NCBI GenBank assembly: GCA_964432205.1
Contig: CAYSMK010000001.1
Coordinates: 1-64,000, forward strand
Length of the DNA stretch: 64,000 bases
Source: Geomobilibacter sp964432205
GTDB lineage: Bacteria; Desulfobacterota; Desulfuromonadia; Geobacterales; DSM-12255
Reading direction: 5' to 3'
In this document: piece after piece, positions 1 through 9,540 of the stretch
How the letters are laid out: each line of letters opens with the position of its first letter
Numbering within the stretch: position 1 is the first letter of the stretch
The notes under the pieces: generated by a model
Told to the model about the DNA's origin: nothing
The model's database searches: none
What the model saw: only the letters and a program-made list of their open reading frames with translations
Translations under genes and position numbers: made by a program

Positions 1-39
1 CGAGACTTGCAAGCTCTCGGCGTAAATCTATCTAGTTAA
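1..39 (+). CDS. possible 3' end of a gene cut by the window edge
   Basis: Frame 1 reads about twelve sense codons from the window edge and stops at TAA (37-39). A strong terminator follows 15 bases later, as expected at the end of a transcription unit. Too little is present to name a product, and chance is not excluded. Confidence 0.3.
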   Translation, partial: RDLQALGVNLSS

Positions 40-53
40 TGGCCAAAGACGAG

Positions 54-88
54 AGAAAAGGGGGCGAGATTTCTCTGCCCCCTTTTCT
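54..88. terminator. bidirectional rho-independent terminator
   Basis: A perfect 12-bp stem (54-65 with 77-88) encloses an 11-base loop. Its outer ends are A-rich on the left and T-rich on the right, so it can work in both directions. It would end the PEP-CTERM gene on the minus strand and whatever reads in from the left edge. Confidence 0.8.
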
Positions 89-109
89 TATTTCATGGTT
101 TATTGATTA

Positions 110-913
110 TTACTTTTGCTTCCTACGGTAAAGGGCTAAACCGGCCAAGCCAGCCCCAACCAAGATCAGAGTACTAGGTTCCGGAACAGGGTTGCCGCCA
201 CCGCCGCCACCGCCGCCATTCTCACGCCATCCTTCGGCATCATGAGAGAAGGGAGCGTTACCCACGCCATTTGGGAAAATATCCAAATCCGTGGTGCTGT
301 CCTTGGCGAGGGCAGAATTGTACAGATCAAAATGAATTCCATACCCCTCCATCAAATTGGAGACATCCACATCGAACATCACGTAATACATGCCAGACCC
401 TGAGATAGTGAGGGGATCACCGCTTATAGCCCGATCCTGTGTATTGTACGGAGAAGTCTGATCAGACCCAAACACAAAGGAAAACTCTCTAAAATAGGTA
501 TCAAAAACGCCGTGGTCCGACAAATCGCCTGGGTCGCCGGTTGCGACATTGCCCATCAGCGTCTCAACGGGCGGAACGCCGTAAATCATATCGCCGGTAA
601 CACTATACGAAATATCGTTGAGTTTGAACGACCCGAGAGCGGGAGCAGGACCCGTCGCCGGTTGGGTCTGCTTTGGAATCACCGCAGCAGAAAGAAAATA
701 GGTGTCAGTCAATGCATTTTTGTCAGGGATCAGATAGGCATATAGCTTGAATGAATTGCCCGGAGCGATGATCGTATCCGGAGTCATAAGACCATTCGGA
801 TCAGATATGTTGTACGTTCCCCCGGCAATATCCAACTGGAGTTCATTAAGGGCATGGGCACGCCCGGCCAGCACCAGGATTGCAGCCATTGCCAGTAACA
901 TGAATTTATTCAT
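110..913 (-). CDS. PEP-CTERM sorting-domain secreted protein
   Basis: The 267-residue product starts with a signal peptide (about residues 1-21) and ends with a PEP-CTERM signal: VPEPST, a hydrophobic helix, then a basic RRKQK tail (about residues 243-267). A run of nine glycines links body and tail. Such proteins are exported and then processed by an exosortase, often in exopolysaccharide-producing cells. The body (about 22-230) has no motif I can name; it may be one of the beta-rich choice-of-anchor families. The start is supported by AAGGAG eight bases upstream. It is monocistronic and ends at the 54-88 terminator. No exosortase gene lies in this window. Confidence 0.85.
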   Translation of the reverse strand: MNKFMLLAMAAILVLAGRAHALNELQLDIAGGTYNISDPNGLMTPDTIIAPGNSFKLYAYLIPDKNALTDTYFLSAAVIPKQTQPATGPAPALGSFKLNDISYSVTGDMIYGVPPVETLMGNVATGDPGDLSDHGVFDTYFREFSFVFGSDQTSPYNTQDRAISGDPLTISGSGMYYVMFDVDVSNLMEGYGIHFDLYNSALAKDSTTDLDIFPNGVGNAPFSHDAEGWRENGGGGGGGGNPVPEPSTLILVGAGLAGLALYRRKQK

Positions 914-1335
914 GACATTTTCTCCTTAGTGCAATAATGAAGCTATTATGATGCAATCTTCCCATGCAATATATACTCCATACTCCCAACCGCCTAAAAT
1001 CACCTGAGCTTCCTATCCACACCGAAGAAGCTGTAAATATTTCCGACACTTCATAAGAAATCCACTAATGATCAAACGGGCACATCACCCAACCTGCTTT
1101 ACAACTTAACGAAAACATATCACTTATTGGTGCACACCACACTTTTCAGGATCGCCAATTTTATGTCGGTTTCGATGGCCTCGAATGTAAGAATCTCCGA
1201 CAGATATACACGGATAGCCTGTAGCACAGGTTAAGTTGGCTATTCGCCCGCATTACCTTATCGAAGCAGGATGACTTTGACTTTTGATCACCCCGGATGC
1301 TATACAACTGGATACAAACTCAGGGGAAATTTGCC
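914..1335. other. divergent intergenic region without a recognisable gene
   Basis: This stretch separates the leftward PEP-CTERM gene from the rightward lipoprotein gene and must hold both promoters. It is more AT-rich than its surroundings. I see no convincing ORF, RNA or repeat. AGGGGAAA just before 1336 is the lipoprotein ribosome binding site. Confidence 0.5.
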
Positions 1336-1743
1336 ATGAAAAAATACTGGGGACTTGTTTTCCTTCTTCTGCTCCTTACGGCCTGCGGCGACTTCCAGTG
1401 GCTGCCCGAACAGGCCACGTTTTCTTTAACGCTTACGCCTGCAAGTTTTACCGAGCAATGCGGGCTCACCACCAGTGACACCAACATAGAGTCCAATGCG
1501 ATAACGGTATCCGGAATAGCCGCCCCAGTCGCCATCTCCGTTGCCGGCGGCGAATACTCCATCAATGGCGGCACGTACGGTACTGCCGCCGGCACCATCA
1601 GTACCGGCCAGACGGTCAAGGTGCGGCCGACCGGCGGCAAGATCGCCACCGACAACACTACGGTGACCGTCACCCTCACCGTCGGCACCACCACCGCCCC
1701 ATTCAAGGTCGCTACTGGCCCTTGCCAGCAGACTACGCCCTAG
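1336..1743 (+). CDS. small lipoprotein of unknown function
   Basis: The product has 135 residues with a lipoprotein signal peptide: MKK, a leucine-rich core, then the lipobox LTAC with Cys at about residue 17, so it should be lipid-anchored. The rest is Thr/Gly/Val-rich with several TV repeats, which suggests a beta-sandwich. An in-frame start lies 39 bases upstream, but ATG 1336 follows a purine-rich site and directly begins the signal peptide. The 3' end overlaps the convergent P-type ATPase gene by 11 bases. I do not recognise a function. Confidence 0.7.
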   Translation: MKKYWGLVFLLLLLTACGDFQWLPEQATFSLTLTPASFTEQCGLTTSDTNIESNAITVSGIAAPVAISVAGGEYSINGGTYGTAAGTISTGQTVKVRPTGGKIATDNTTVTVTLTVGTTTAPFKVATGPCQQTTP

Positions 1744-4369
1744 AGCGGCTCCTCCCCACCAGCTTCCTGATCTCGATGACTAGAAATAGTCCGACCGCCG
1801 CCGCGACGATCAGGGCCAGTTCCTGCCCCCCCAATGCCGTTGTCTTGAAAATCCGCTGCATTGGCGGCAGATAGACGGCCGCAACCTGGGCGCACAGCAC
1901 CAAACCCACCGCCCCGATCAACGGCTTGTTGGTGAACAGACCGAGCGACAGGACGCTGGCGCGGGTGGAACGATAGGCAACGGCCACTGCCAGCCGGCTC
2001 ACGACGAAAAGTGTAAAGATTTCCGACTGCCACATATGCCCGGCCTTTATCCCCCAAAATTGTAGCGCCAGCGCCATTGAACCGATAAACAATCCCAGCC
2101 AGACCACCTCCCACCCGCGCCCACCGGCGAAAACCCCTTCCCCGGGTTTGATCGGCGGCCGGTCCATGATGTCCGGTTCTGCCGGCTCCACGGCCAGCGC
2201 CAGCCCCGGCAGGCTGTCGGTGAGCAGGTTGAGCCAGAGGATCTGGGTCGGCAGGAGCGGCAGCGGCAACCCCAGGAGCGGCGCCGCGGTAATCGCCACC
2301 AGCGCCCCGGTGTTGCAGGTAACGGTGTAGGTGATGAACCTGACGATATTGGCAAAAATGCGCCGCCCTTCCCTGACCGCCTGGACAATGGTGGCAAAGT
2401 TATCGTCCAGAAGGATCATGGCCGACGACTCCTTGGCCACGTCCGTGCCGGTAATCCCCATGGCGACGCCGATATCGGCCTTTTTCAGGGCAGGCGCATC
2501 ATTGACGCCGTCACCGGTCATCGCCACCAGTTCCCCCTTGTTCTGCAGTGCCCTGACAATCCTGAGCTTGTCCTCCGGGGCCACCCTGGCGTAAATACGT
2601 ATCTCCTCGACCCGCTCCTTCAAGTCGTCATCATCGAGCCGCGCCAACTCCCTCCCGGTCAACACAACGCCATTGCCGTCAATGATCCCCAGCAGCCTGC
2701 CGATGGTCCGCGCCGTGGTCGGATGATCACCGGTGATCATGACCGGCGTGATCCCGGCCGTTTTGCACAGATGAACCGCTTCACGCGCCTCCGGCCTGGG
2801 AGGGTCCATCATACCGACCAACCCTAGGAAGGTCAGGTCGCACTCCACGGTCTCCGGGGTAATCGCCTCAGGCAGCCGCTCCCAGCGACGCATGGCCAGG
2901 ACAATCACCCTCAGCCCCTGGGCAGCCATCCGCTCGGTCTCGTTCATGGTCTCGTCTGCGGCAAAAGGAACCTTGCCGTCTGTGGTCAACTGCCAGGGCA
3001 TCCGCTCCACCAACCCCTCCAGAGCCCCCTTGGTGAAGGCGATATACCCTTCTTGCCAGGCGTGGATGGTGGTCATGGCCTTGCGCTCCGCATCGAAGGC
3101 TATTTCGGCAACCCGTGGGAAACCGGTCAGCAGTTCTTCCTTTACAAAAGAATGGTGTGCGGCAAAGCGGTAGAGGGCCGTTTCGGTCGGATCGCCCAAC
3201 ACGGTGCCTGATTCCGCGACATGGGCATCAATGCAGAGGGCCGCGGCGCGCAACAACAGGGCTGAGGGGGCATTTTCGTCCAATTCCCTGAAAGCATCCG
3301 GCATGTCCTGGTCGGTAAAGGAATCTGAACGGCCTGCCAGAAACACTGTCGTCACTTCCATCCGGTTCTGGGTAAGGGTACCGGTCTTGTCGGTGCAGAT
3401 GTAGGTCACGGAACCGAGCGTTTCCACCGCCGGAAGCCTGCGGATCAGGGCATTTCGTTTGACCATCCGGGCCGCCCCCAGGGCGAGGGAAATCGTGACT
3501 ACTGCCGGCAAGGCCTCGGGAATGGCGGCGACTGCCAGGGCAATGGCCGTGAGAAGCATCTGAACGACCGGCTCGTGCTGGCTGATGCCGTAGGCGAAGA
3601 TGGCCCCACAGATGGCGAGAATGGCCAGCCCCAGCTTCCTGCCGAAACTCGCCAGCCGCCGCTGGAGAGGCGTTGGTCCCTCGGCCTCCGACTGAAGCAG
3701 GGCGGCGATTCTCCCCAGTTCGGTCCGCTCACCGGTGGCAATCACCACCCCGGCCCCACGACCGGCCGCCACGATCGTCCCTTTCCAGGCCATGTTCCGG
3801 CGGTCGGCGATGGGAAGGTCCGGGTCCGACAGCACGGCCGCCACCTTGTCGACCGTCAGCGATTCGCCGGTCAGGGCCGATTCGTCCAGCGTCAGGCGAT
3901 GGACTTCCACCAGCCGGACGTCGGCGGCCACCACATTCCCCGTTTCCAGGAGCAGCCGGTCGCCCGGCACCAGCTCTGCGGCGGCCAGTTGGAGAGGTCG
4001 ACCATCCCGCATTACCGTGGCAACCTGACCCGCCATCTGGCGGAGGGCTGCCATGGCTTTCCGGGCACGGAACTCCTGAAAAAATCCGATGATGGCGTTG
4101 AGGATGACGATGGCCAGAATGGCCAATGAGTCCACAGCATCGCCGACCACCCAGGAAACGGCGGCCGCGGCAACGAGCAAGAGGATCAGAAAATCGGCAA
4201 ACTGGGCAGCGAGCATCGCCAAAGCCCCCCGCCCCTCTTTATGGGGCAGTTCGTTGGGCCCGTGTTCGACAAGGCGTCGCTTCGCTTCTGCCGCCGACAG
4301 TCCCCCGTGGTCGGTGTCGAGCGTCCGGAAGAGTTCTTCGACTGAAGATTGGTGCCAGGTCGCGCCCAT
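1733..4369 (-). CDS. P-type cation ATPase, probably calcium-transporting (P2 type)
   Basis: An 878-residue inner-membrane pump with the full P-type plan. It has the cation-ATPase N-terminal domain (1-75), the actuator TGES loop (about 167), the phosphorylation motif DKTGT with Asp327, and the hinge TGDGVNDAPALKKADIG. Helix M4 carries PEALP (284-288). Helix M6 carries an LNLLTDSLP stretch like the N and D calcium ligands of SERCA/PMR1 pumps, so Ca2+ is the likeliest substrate; Mn2+ is possible. Its ATG shares one base with the stop of the upstream ligase gene (TAATG), which means translational coupling. Pairing of a cation pump with a lipid-type ligase/acyltransferase is odd. Confidence 0.9.
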   Translation of the reverse strand: MGATWHQSSVEELFRTLDTDHGGLSAAEAKRRLVEHGPNELPHKEGRGALAMLAAQFADFLILLLVAAAAVSWVVGDAVDSLAILAIVILNAIIGFFQEFRARKAMAALRQMAGQVATVMRDGRPLQLAAAELVPGDRLLLETGNVVAADVRLVEVHRLTLDESALTGESLTVDKVAAVLSDPDLPIADRRNMAWKGTIVAAGRGAGVVIATGERTELGRIAALLQSEAEGPTPLQRRLASFGRKLGLAILAICGAIFAYGISQHEPVVQMLLTAIALAVAAIPEALPAVVTISLALGAARMVKRNALIRRLPAVETLGSVTYICTDKTGTLTQNRMEVTTVFLAGRSDSFTDQDMPDAFRELDENAPSALLLRAAALCIDAHVAESGTVLGDPTETALYRFAAHHSFVKEELLTGFPRVAEIAFDAERKAMTTIHAWQEGYIAFTKGALEGLVERMPWQLTTDGKVPFAADETMNETERMAAQGLRVIVLAMRRWERLPEAITPETVECDLTFLGLVGMMDPPRPEAREAVHLCKTAGITPVMITGDHPTTARTIGRLLGIIDGNGVVLTGRELARLDDDDLKERVEEIRIYARVAPEDKLRIVRALQNKGELVAMTGDGVNDAPALKKADIGVAMGITGTDVAKESSAMILLDDNFATIVQAVREGRRIFANIVRFITYTVTCNTGALVAITAAPLLGLPLPLLPTQILWLNLLTDSLPGLALAVEPAEPDIMDRPPIKPGEGVFAGGRGWEVVWLGLFIGSMALALQFWGIKAGHMWQSEIFTLFVVSRLAVAVAYRSTRASVLSLGLFTNKPLIGAVGLVLCAQVAAVYLPPMQRIFKTTALGGQELALIVAAAVGLFLVIEIRKLVGRSRSRA

Positions 4370-6858
4370 TACCGGTTCCCCGCCAATGACGCCACAGCGG
4401 CGGCCGACTGCTCGACGATGGCATCGACCGCTTGGCCGGCAAACCGAAGCGGCTCACCGAAAGTCACTACTACCCGCCCCCGGTGAGGCCATCTCGCACC
4501 GCGGGGGAGGACCCGCTCCAGCCCATCGACCCGTACCGGCACGACCGGAATGGCAAGCTCCTGCACCATCACCCCCAGGCCGCGCCGGAAAGGGAGCATC
4601 CGGCCGTCCCGGGTCCGCTCCCCTTCCGGGAACACCAGGATGCTGATGCCGTGATCAGCGAGCCGCCCCATGTGCTGCAGGGTGGCACGAAATCCGCTCG
4701 ACTGCGGGAGAGGAAACAGATTGAGGAACAGGGTGCCGTACTCGTAGGTGAGCCGCTTCCAGATCCGTTGCGGCCAGTTCCTGAAGTTCCGGAAAAAGAA
4801 TTCCGCCCACGCCGCCGTAGCGGTTCGGTAGCGGCGTTTTACCGGGAGCGCGAACATGACTGCCGGCTGGTCCAGGTAGCTGGTATGGTTGGCAATGAAA
4901 AGAACCGGTTCGTCGAGACCGCTCACCCGCTCCAGACCATGCACCTCAAGGGTTACATACAGGTGGAACAGGAGGCGGTGGAGCAGCAGGTCGGCCGCTC
5001 GGCGCAGGAAGACGATAGGGGCACGGTTGGTCCAGAACCTTAAGCCCCGGGGAAGTGCCACCTTGGCCCGGTCTGCGATCATCCGGCGCAGGTCTGCCAC
5101 CCGCGTCTGCGGGCCTATCAGCGCATCATCCAGATCCAGCCGGTACTCCAGTTCGATGGCATTCACCAGTTCCAGGCGACCGATGGAGGTAAGCCCGAGA
5201 TCGGCCACCAGGAACGACTCTTCCCTGACCTCAGCAAGGTTCGAGTCGGTGATCCGGGCAATGAGCCCGGTCAGCCGATCGTCACTGGCCTGCGCCTCCC
5301 CTCCTGCCCGCTCGGCACGCATACGTTCCTTCACCATGAATTTCCGGATCTTCAGGGTGGTGGTCTTGGGGAATTCGGCCTCCGGCCAGAGTCCCCAGCC
5401 GGTAATCCTGTGCAGTTCGTCCAGTTGGCCGTTGACCTCGGCGACGATCGCCTCCAGGGGTCGACCGCTCCCATCGGGGATGATCACGGCAAAGACCTCG
5501 TCCCCCCCGCCATGGTCGATGCCGATGACGCAGGCCTCCCGGACGCCGGCAGTTCTCCCCAGGATATTCTCCAGTTCGTCAGGGTAGACGTTGATACCGG
5601 CACCGGTGACGATCATCTCCTTGAGACGCCCCTTCAGGCGCAGCGAACCGTCGGGCAGGAACTCCCCCACGTCTCCGGTCCGGAACCACCCGTCAGGGGT
5701 GAAACTCTCCCGGGTGGCCGCCCCGTTCCGGTAGTACCCGGGAAAGATGTTCTCCCCCCGCGCTACCACCTCCCCCGCCTCGATCCTGATCTCGACCCCG
5801 GGCAGGGACCAGCCGACTGCACCTGCCTGCCGACACTCCATGGTGTTGGCCGTGAGTACCGGCGCGCATTCGGTCAGCCCGTACCCCTCGACCACGGTAA
5901 AGCCAAGGAGATCCCAGAAGGTGAAGACCTCCGGGGCAAGGGGAGCCCCCCCGGAGACAAACAGGGTGAAATGCCTGCCGAATTTCCTCCTGATCGGTGC
6001 AAAGAGGACCTTCCTGACCCCATGGGGAAGCCGGGGCGACGCCTGCACAAGCCGGCCGAAAAGCCCTGAAAGACCCTTGGCCGCCAGTTCCCCCTCGATC
6101 GAGCCCTTGAGAAGCTGCAGCAGGCGCGGCACGGCAATGACCGCATAGATATCCTCCTCGGCCAGAGAGGTCATGATGGCGGATGGTTTCAGGGTCCGGA
6201 GATAGACGATGGCTGCCCCGTGGAACAGGGGGACAAAGAACCCTCCCATCTGTTCGAACATGTGGGAGAGGGGCAGGAGAGAGAGGAAACGGAACGTTTC
6301 GGTGACGACCGGGATATGGGCATCCACCTGCAGGAGGTTGGCAACGAGGTTCCTGTGGGTCAGCATCACCCCCTTGGGGTTGCCGGTCGTACCGGAGGTG
6401 TAGACCAGTTCGGCCAGATCGGCGGGACCGGTTCCGGGGCGGCCGGTAAATGGCTCCGTCTCGGCGAGGCCCGTTTCCAGCTCCTCCAGAAACGCAGACG
6501 GGAAGCCATCCAGACGCTCAAGCTTCAGGCGGCTCTGGAATACGAAGGAGACCTCCGCGAGGCTGGCAATGGACTCGGCCCGGTCCCGGCCGGACATGAA
6601 GTCGACTGGCACCACCACCCCGCCCCTGGCAACGGTTCCCCAGAAGGCGATGGCCCAACCCGGCCCGTTCGGCCCCCACAGCAGGACCCGATCGCCCTCC
6701 CCGACCCCGGCTGTAGCAAGGTAACCGGCCATGCGGAGCGCCAGATCATGGAGATCACCATAGCTGTAGTGAAAGCGGCGAACGCCGGTGCGATACACCA
6801 GGGCCGTTGCCCCTCCCCGGCCGAGAAATGTGTGGAAGAGGTCCAGCAGGGTATCCAT
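4369..6858 (-). CDS. fusion: AMP-forming acyl ligase - acyl carrier domain - PlsC acyltransferase
   Basis: An 829-residue three-part protein. Residues 1-500 are an AMP-binding ligase, with the P-loop YTSGTTGNPKG at about 153-163, GYGLTE, and the hinge DGWFRTGDVG. Residues about 515-600 look like an acyl-carrier domain; Ser in DLGLTSIGRLEL is the likely phosphopantetheine site. Residues about 620-829 are a PlsC/LPLAT acyltransferase with NHTSYLD (HX4D) and FPEGERTRDG. It could activate a fatty acid, hold it on its own carrier domain and pass it to a lysophospholipid or another acceptor, similar in logic to the Aas acylation enzyme. GGAGAACCC before the ATG supports the start. It is coupled to the P-type ATPase downstream. 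Confidence 0.88.
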   Translation of the reverse strand: MDTLLDLFHTFLGRGGATALVYRTGVRRFHYSYGDLHDLALRMAGYLATAGVGEGDRVLLWGPNGPGWAIAFWGTVARGGVVVPVDFMSGRDRAESIASLAEVSFVFQSRLKLERLDGFPSAFLEELETGLAETEPFTGRPGTGPADLAELVYTSGTTGNPKGVMLTHRNLVANLLQVDAHIPVVTETFRFLSLLPLSHMFEQMGGFFVPLFHGAAIVYLRTLKPSAIMTSLAEEDIYAVIAVPRLLQLLKGSIEGELAAKGLSGLFGRLVQASPRLPHGVRKVLFAPIRRKFGRHFTLFVSGGAPLAPEVFTFWDLLGFTVVEGYGLTECAPVLTANTMECRQAGAVGWSLPGVEIRIEAGEVVARGENIFPGYYRNGAATRESFTPDGWFRTGDVGEFLPDGSLRLKGRLKEMIVTGAGINVYPDELENILGRTAGVREACVIGIDHGGGDEVFAVIIPDGSGRPLEAIVAEVNGQLDELHRITGWGLWPEAEFPKTTTLKIRKFMVKERMRAERAGGEAQASDDRLTGLIARITDSNLAEVREESFLVADLGLTSIGRLELVNAIELEYRLDLDDALIGPQTRVADLRRMIADRAKVALPRGLRFWTNRAPIVFLRRAADLLLHRLLFHLYVTLEVHGLERVSGLDEPVLFIANHTSYLDQPAVMFALPVKRRYRTATAAWAEFFFRNFRNWPQRIWKRLTYEYGTLFLNLFPLPQSSGFRATLQHMGRLADHGISILVFPEGERTRDGRMLPFRRGLGVMVQELAIPVVPVRVDGLERVLPRGARWPHRGRVVVTFGEPLRFAGQAVDAIVEQSAAAVASLAGNR

Positions 6859-6953
6859 GGGTTCTCCGTTGCAGCAAATGAATTGCCAAGCAGCATCCGT
6901 TACAGTATAAGGGATTGGTTGGAAGCCGCAACCACCGCTATTCAGGGAGTGTC

Positions 6954-8093
6954 ATGGAAATACGGCTCGGTCAGATACTGGTCAAATCCGGGGTCATTTC
7001 TGCGGACGAATTGGACGAAGCCCTAAAGAACCAGGTCATCTTCGGCACCCGACTGGGAACGAGCCTGATCGAACTCGGCTACCTCACCGAGCAGGAACTG
7101 GCAACCTTTCTCAGCAAGAAACTGCAGGTCCCGTCGGTTCCGGCAGACGAACTGCTCCGTGTCCCGCCGGAAATCCTCTCGCTGGTCCCCCAAGACCGTG
7201 TTCAGAAGTATCAGGTTATCCCCTACCGCCTCGACAATAAGCGGCTCACTGTCGTCATGGCCGACCCCACCGATTTTACCGCCATTGACGAACTGTCGTT
7301 CATTACCGGCCTGATCGTCGTGCCGGCGGTATCGCCGGAACTGAGCATATTCCGCGCCATGGAGCACTGCTACGGCATCAGGCACGGCAAACGCGGCATC
7401 TACGTGTCACCGGACCTGAAGAAACAGGCCCGGAAGGAGCGGAGAGAGGTCCTGGTGGACCCCCCACCCACTGCAGCCACCAGTGTCACCCCCATTCCTG
7501 CGGACGATGTCGTCGAATTTCCTCCCATTGACGAATTTCTGGGATTTTACCGGGAGGGAGACCCGGACAGGGCGGAGACGGCGCCCTATCCCCAAGCGAT
7601 CGGCAGCTACACGGTCGACACACTCTCCCGGGCACTGGCCGGGGCAAGGGATAGGGAGGCCATTGCCGATGCGCTTATCGGCTATTGCCGGCAGGAAATG
7701 GCCGTGGCGGCCATCTTTATCGTCAGAGGGAACAATGCCGTTGGCTGGCGGGCATCCGTACACGGCGCCCCTGTCGCGGATTTCCAGCAGGTGAGCATTT
7801 CCCTGTCCGCACCATCGGTCCTCAGTCTGGCACTGGAGGGGAAATGCCCCTACCTGGGCCCGATGGCGGCATCGCCGGCAAACGACGAGATTCTCTCAGC
7901 CCTTGCCGTACATGACCTGTCTGCCGTCCTCACCCTCCCCGTCGTCCTGATGAATCGGGTGGTGGCCATCCTTTACCTGGGAAACGGGATCGATATGCTG
8001 GCACACCGGCTTATCGAACTGCAGCGACTGGCAGTCAAGGCAGCTCTTTCCTTCGAAGCCCTCATCCTGCGCAACAAGATTCTGTTGTCATGA
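6954..8093 (+). CDS. MshEN (c-di-GMP binding) plus GAF-like domain protein
   Basis: The 379-residue product begins with two back-to-back copies of the MshEN motif: RLGQILVKSGVISADELDEA (from residue 4) and RLGTSLIELGYLTEQELATF (from about residue 32). In MshE-type ATPases this double 24-residue motif binds cyclic di-GMP. No secretion-ATPase Walker motifs follow. A Pro/Thr-rich linker leads to a C-terminal region (about 220-379) that looks like a GAF domain. It is therefore a likely free-standing c-di-GMP receptor. ATG 6954 follows a weak GGGAG; an in-frame start further upstream exists but lies before the domain. It heads a three-gene set with CheY- and CheX-like genes. Confidence 0.8.
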   Translation: MEIRLGQILVKSGVISADELDEALKNQVIFGTRLGTSLIELGYLTEQELATFLSKKLQVPSVPADELLRVPPEILSLVPQDRVQKYQVIPYRLDNKRLTVVMADPTDFTAIDELSFITGLIVVPAVSPELSIFRAMEHCYGIRHGKRGIYVSPDLKKQARKERREVLVDPPPTAATSVTPIPADDVVEFPPIDEFLGFYREGDPDRAETAPYPQAIGSYTVDTLSRALAGARDREAIADALIGYCRQEMAVAAIFIVRGNNAVGWRASVHGAPVADFQQVSISLSAPSVLSLALEGKCPYLGPMAASPANDEILSALAVHDLSAVLTLPVVLMNRVVAILYLGNGIDMLAHRLIELQRLAVKAALSFEALILRNKILLS

Positions 8094-8187
8094 TTGCACC
8101 ATCGTCATACGCCACTATAATTCGATTAAATGTTTTCCAACATGCTTCCGATACATCACCATACCGATTCAACGCAAGGAGGACCTG

Positions 8188-8562
8188 ATGAGAAAGGTTT
8201 TGATTGTCGATGACAGCATTTCCGTTGCACGTCAACTGGAAAAGATCCTGACGGAAAGCGGGGATTTTGAGGTCGTTGGCCATGGCAAGAACGGCATGGA
8301 GGCCATCAAGCTGCACCAGAGCCTTCATCCGGATATCATCTGCATGGACATGAACATGCCGGTCATGGACGGCCTGACCGCACTCCGTACCCTGACCGCT
8401 CTGGATAAGAACGTGAAAGTCGTGATGGTCACCTCCCTGGGGGGCGTTGGGGACAAATATGCCGAGGCGCTTAAACTGGGGGCTCGGAACGTAATCTCCA
8501 AGCCGTTCGAACAGGAAACGGTCCTCAAGGTCCTGCGCGACCTGTGTCCCCCCACCGCTTGA
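8188..8562 (+). CDS. single-domain response regulator (CheY-like)
   Basis: A 124-residue receiver with all active-site positions: the acidic pair in VDDSIS, phospho-acceptor Asp in CMDMNMPVMDG (about residue 55), Thr in VMVTSL and Lys in SKPFE. No output domain is present, so it should act by protein contact as CheY does. AAGGAGG precedes the ATG. It sits between an MshEN-GAF protein and a CheX-type phosphatase. The CheX homologue is the natural candidate to dephosphorylate it. Confidence 0.92.
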   Translation: MRKVLIVDDSISVARQLEKILTESGDFEVVGHGKNGMEAIKLHQSLHPDIICMDMNMPVMDGLTALRTLTALDKNVKVVMVTSLGGVGDKYAEALKLGARNVISKPFEQETVLKVLRDLCPPTA

Positions 8563-8611
8563 CCGATCAACGCATCGAGTGGCCCGGTGCCGCTATGAAG
8601 GAGGAGCAATT

Positions 8612-9472
8612 ATGGCTGTCATGTTTTTCGGGCAATACCTGGTAGAAAAGGGTGTCGTCACCAGGGAAGTCCTTTTGCAGGCTATAGAACTACAGGAATC
8701 GGTCAACCTGAGTGTCGGCGCCGTGGCAGTGTCCATGGGACTGCTCACCGAAGCCGACGTGGAACGGATCAACCAGGCCCAGCGGACCGAGGATCTCCGC
8801 TTTGGCGACATGGCCTCCAAGCTGGGGCTCTTGAACCAGGACCAGTTTCAGCAGGTGTTGACGAAACAGAAGAATGACCACCTTTACATTGGCGAGGCCC
8901 TGGTACGGGTAGGCGGAATGACCAGCGAGGAGCTCCCCCGCTACCTGGAGGAGTTCAAACAGAACCAGGCCCAGTACGCCACCGACCGGGTCGTTATTCC
9001 GGAGGGTGTCGCCAATGCGCAAATCTGGGAGGTGTTCGCCGACCTCACCTACAAAATGCTGACCCGCGTCGCCCGGCTCACCTTCCACAGCGAGCCCGCC
9101 AGGGTCGCAACGGCGTTGCCGCCGTTCTCGACCATTGCCGCCATGGAGTTCACCGGAGATGTAAACGGCACCTACCTCTTTGCGGTACAGGACACTGCCC
9201 GCAAGCGGATCGCCAGCGCCATCCTGAATCAGGAAAACGTCGACTTCGAGGAAGAGGAAGTCCTTGACGACACGGTCATGGAATTCGTGAATGTGGTCTG
9301 CGGCAACATTGCGGCCAAGGTGGCGCAACTGGGCAGCTCATTCGAGATCGAACCGCCGGAACTGCTGGACGGAAGCAACGGCCTCTCGATAGCCCCCGGC
9401 CGCACCGGCATCCTGTTCCCCATCTGCCTCTCGGATGGCGAGCAGGCCTCGATGGCCATCTTCATCAAATAA
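8612..9472 (+). CDS. CheX-type phosphatase with N-terminal MshEN-like repeats
   Basis: A 286-residue protein. The C-terminal half (about 130-286) matches the CheX/CheC phosphatase fold, with the helix EFVNVVCGNIAAKV carrying the E-x2-N type catalytic signature. The N-terminal 120 residues hold four repeats of about 30 residues (starting near FGQYLVEKGVV, VGAVAVSMGLL, FGDMASKLGLL and IGEALVRVGGM). They follow the MshEN pattern but lack its initial RLG, so nucleotide binding is doubtful. AAGGAGGAGC before ATG 8612 fixes the start. A strong terminator follows. Together with the two genes before it, it suggests a small c-di-GMP or phospho-signalling circuit. Confidence 0.8.
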   Translation: MAVMFFGQYLVEKGVVTREVLLQAIELQESVNLSVGAVAVSMGLLTEADVERINQAQRTEDLRFGDMASKLGLLNQDQFQQVLTKQKNDHLYIGEALVRVGGMTSEELPRYLEEFKQNQAQYATDRVVIPEGVANAQIWEVFADLTYKMLTRVARLTFHSEPARVATALPPFSTIAAMEFTGDVNGTYLFAVQDTARKRIASAILNQENVDFEEEEVLDDTVMEFVNVVCGNIAAKVAQLGSSFEIEPPELLDGSNGLSIAPGRTGILFPICLSDGEQASMAIFIK

Positions 9473-9501
9473 ACCGCGCTAGCCTGAGAACTAACAACTC
9501 A

Positions 9502-9540
9502 ACGAAAACAGCCACCCGGTTTCCCGGTGGCTGTTTTCGT
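9502..9540 (+). terminator. rho-independent terminator after the CheX-like gene
   Basis: A 15-bp perfect stem (9502-9516 with 9526-9540) with a 9-base loop. The right arm ends in TTTTCGT and TTTCC follows. It closes the three-gene signalling unit. Confidence 0.85.
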
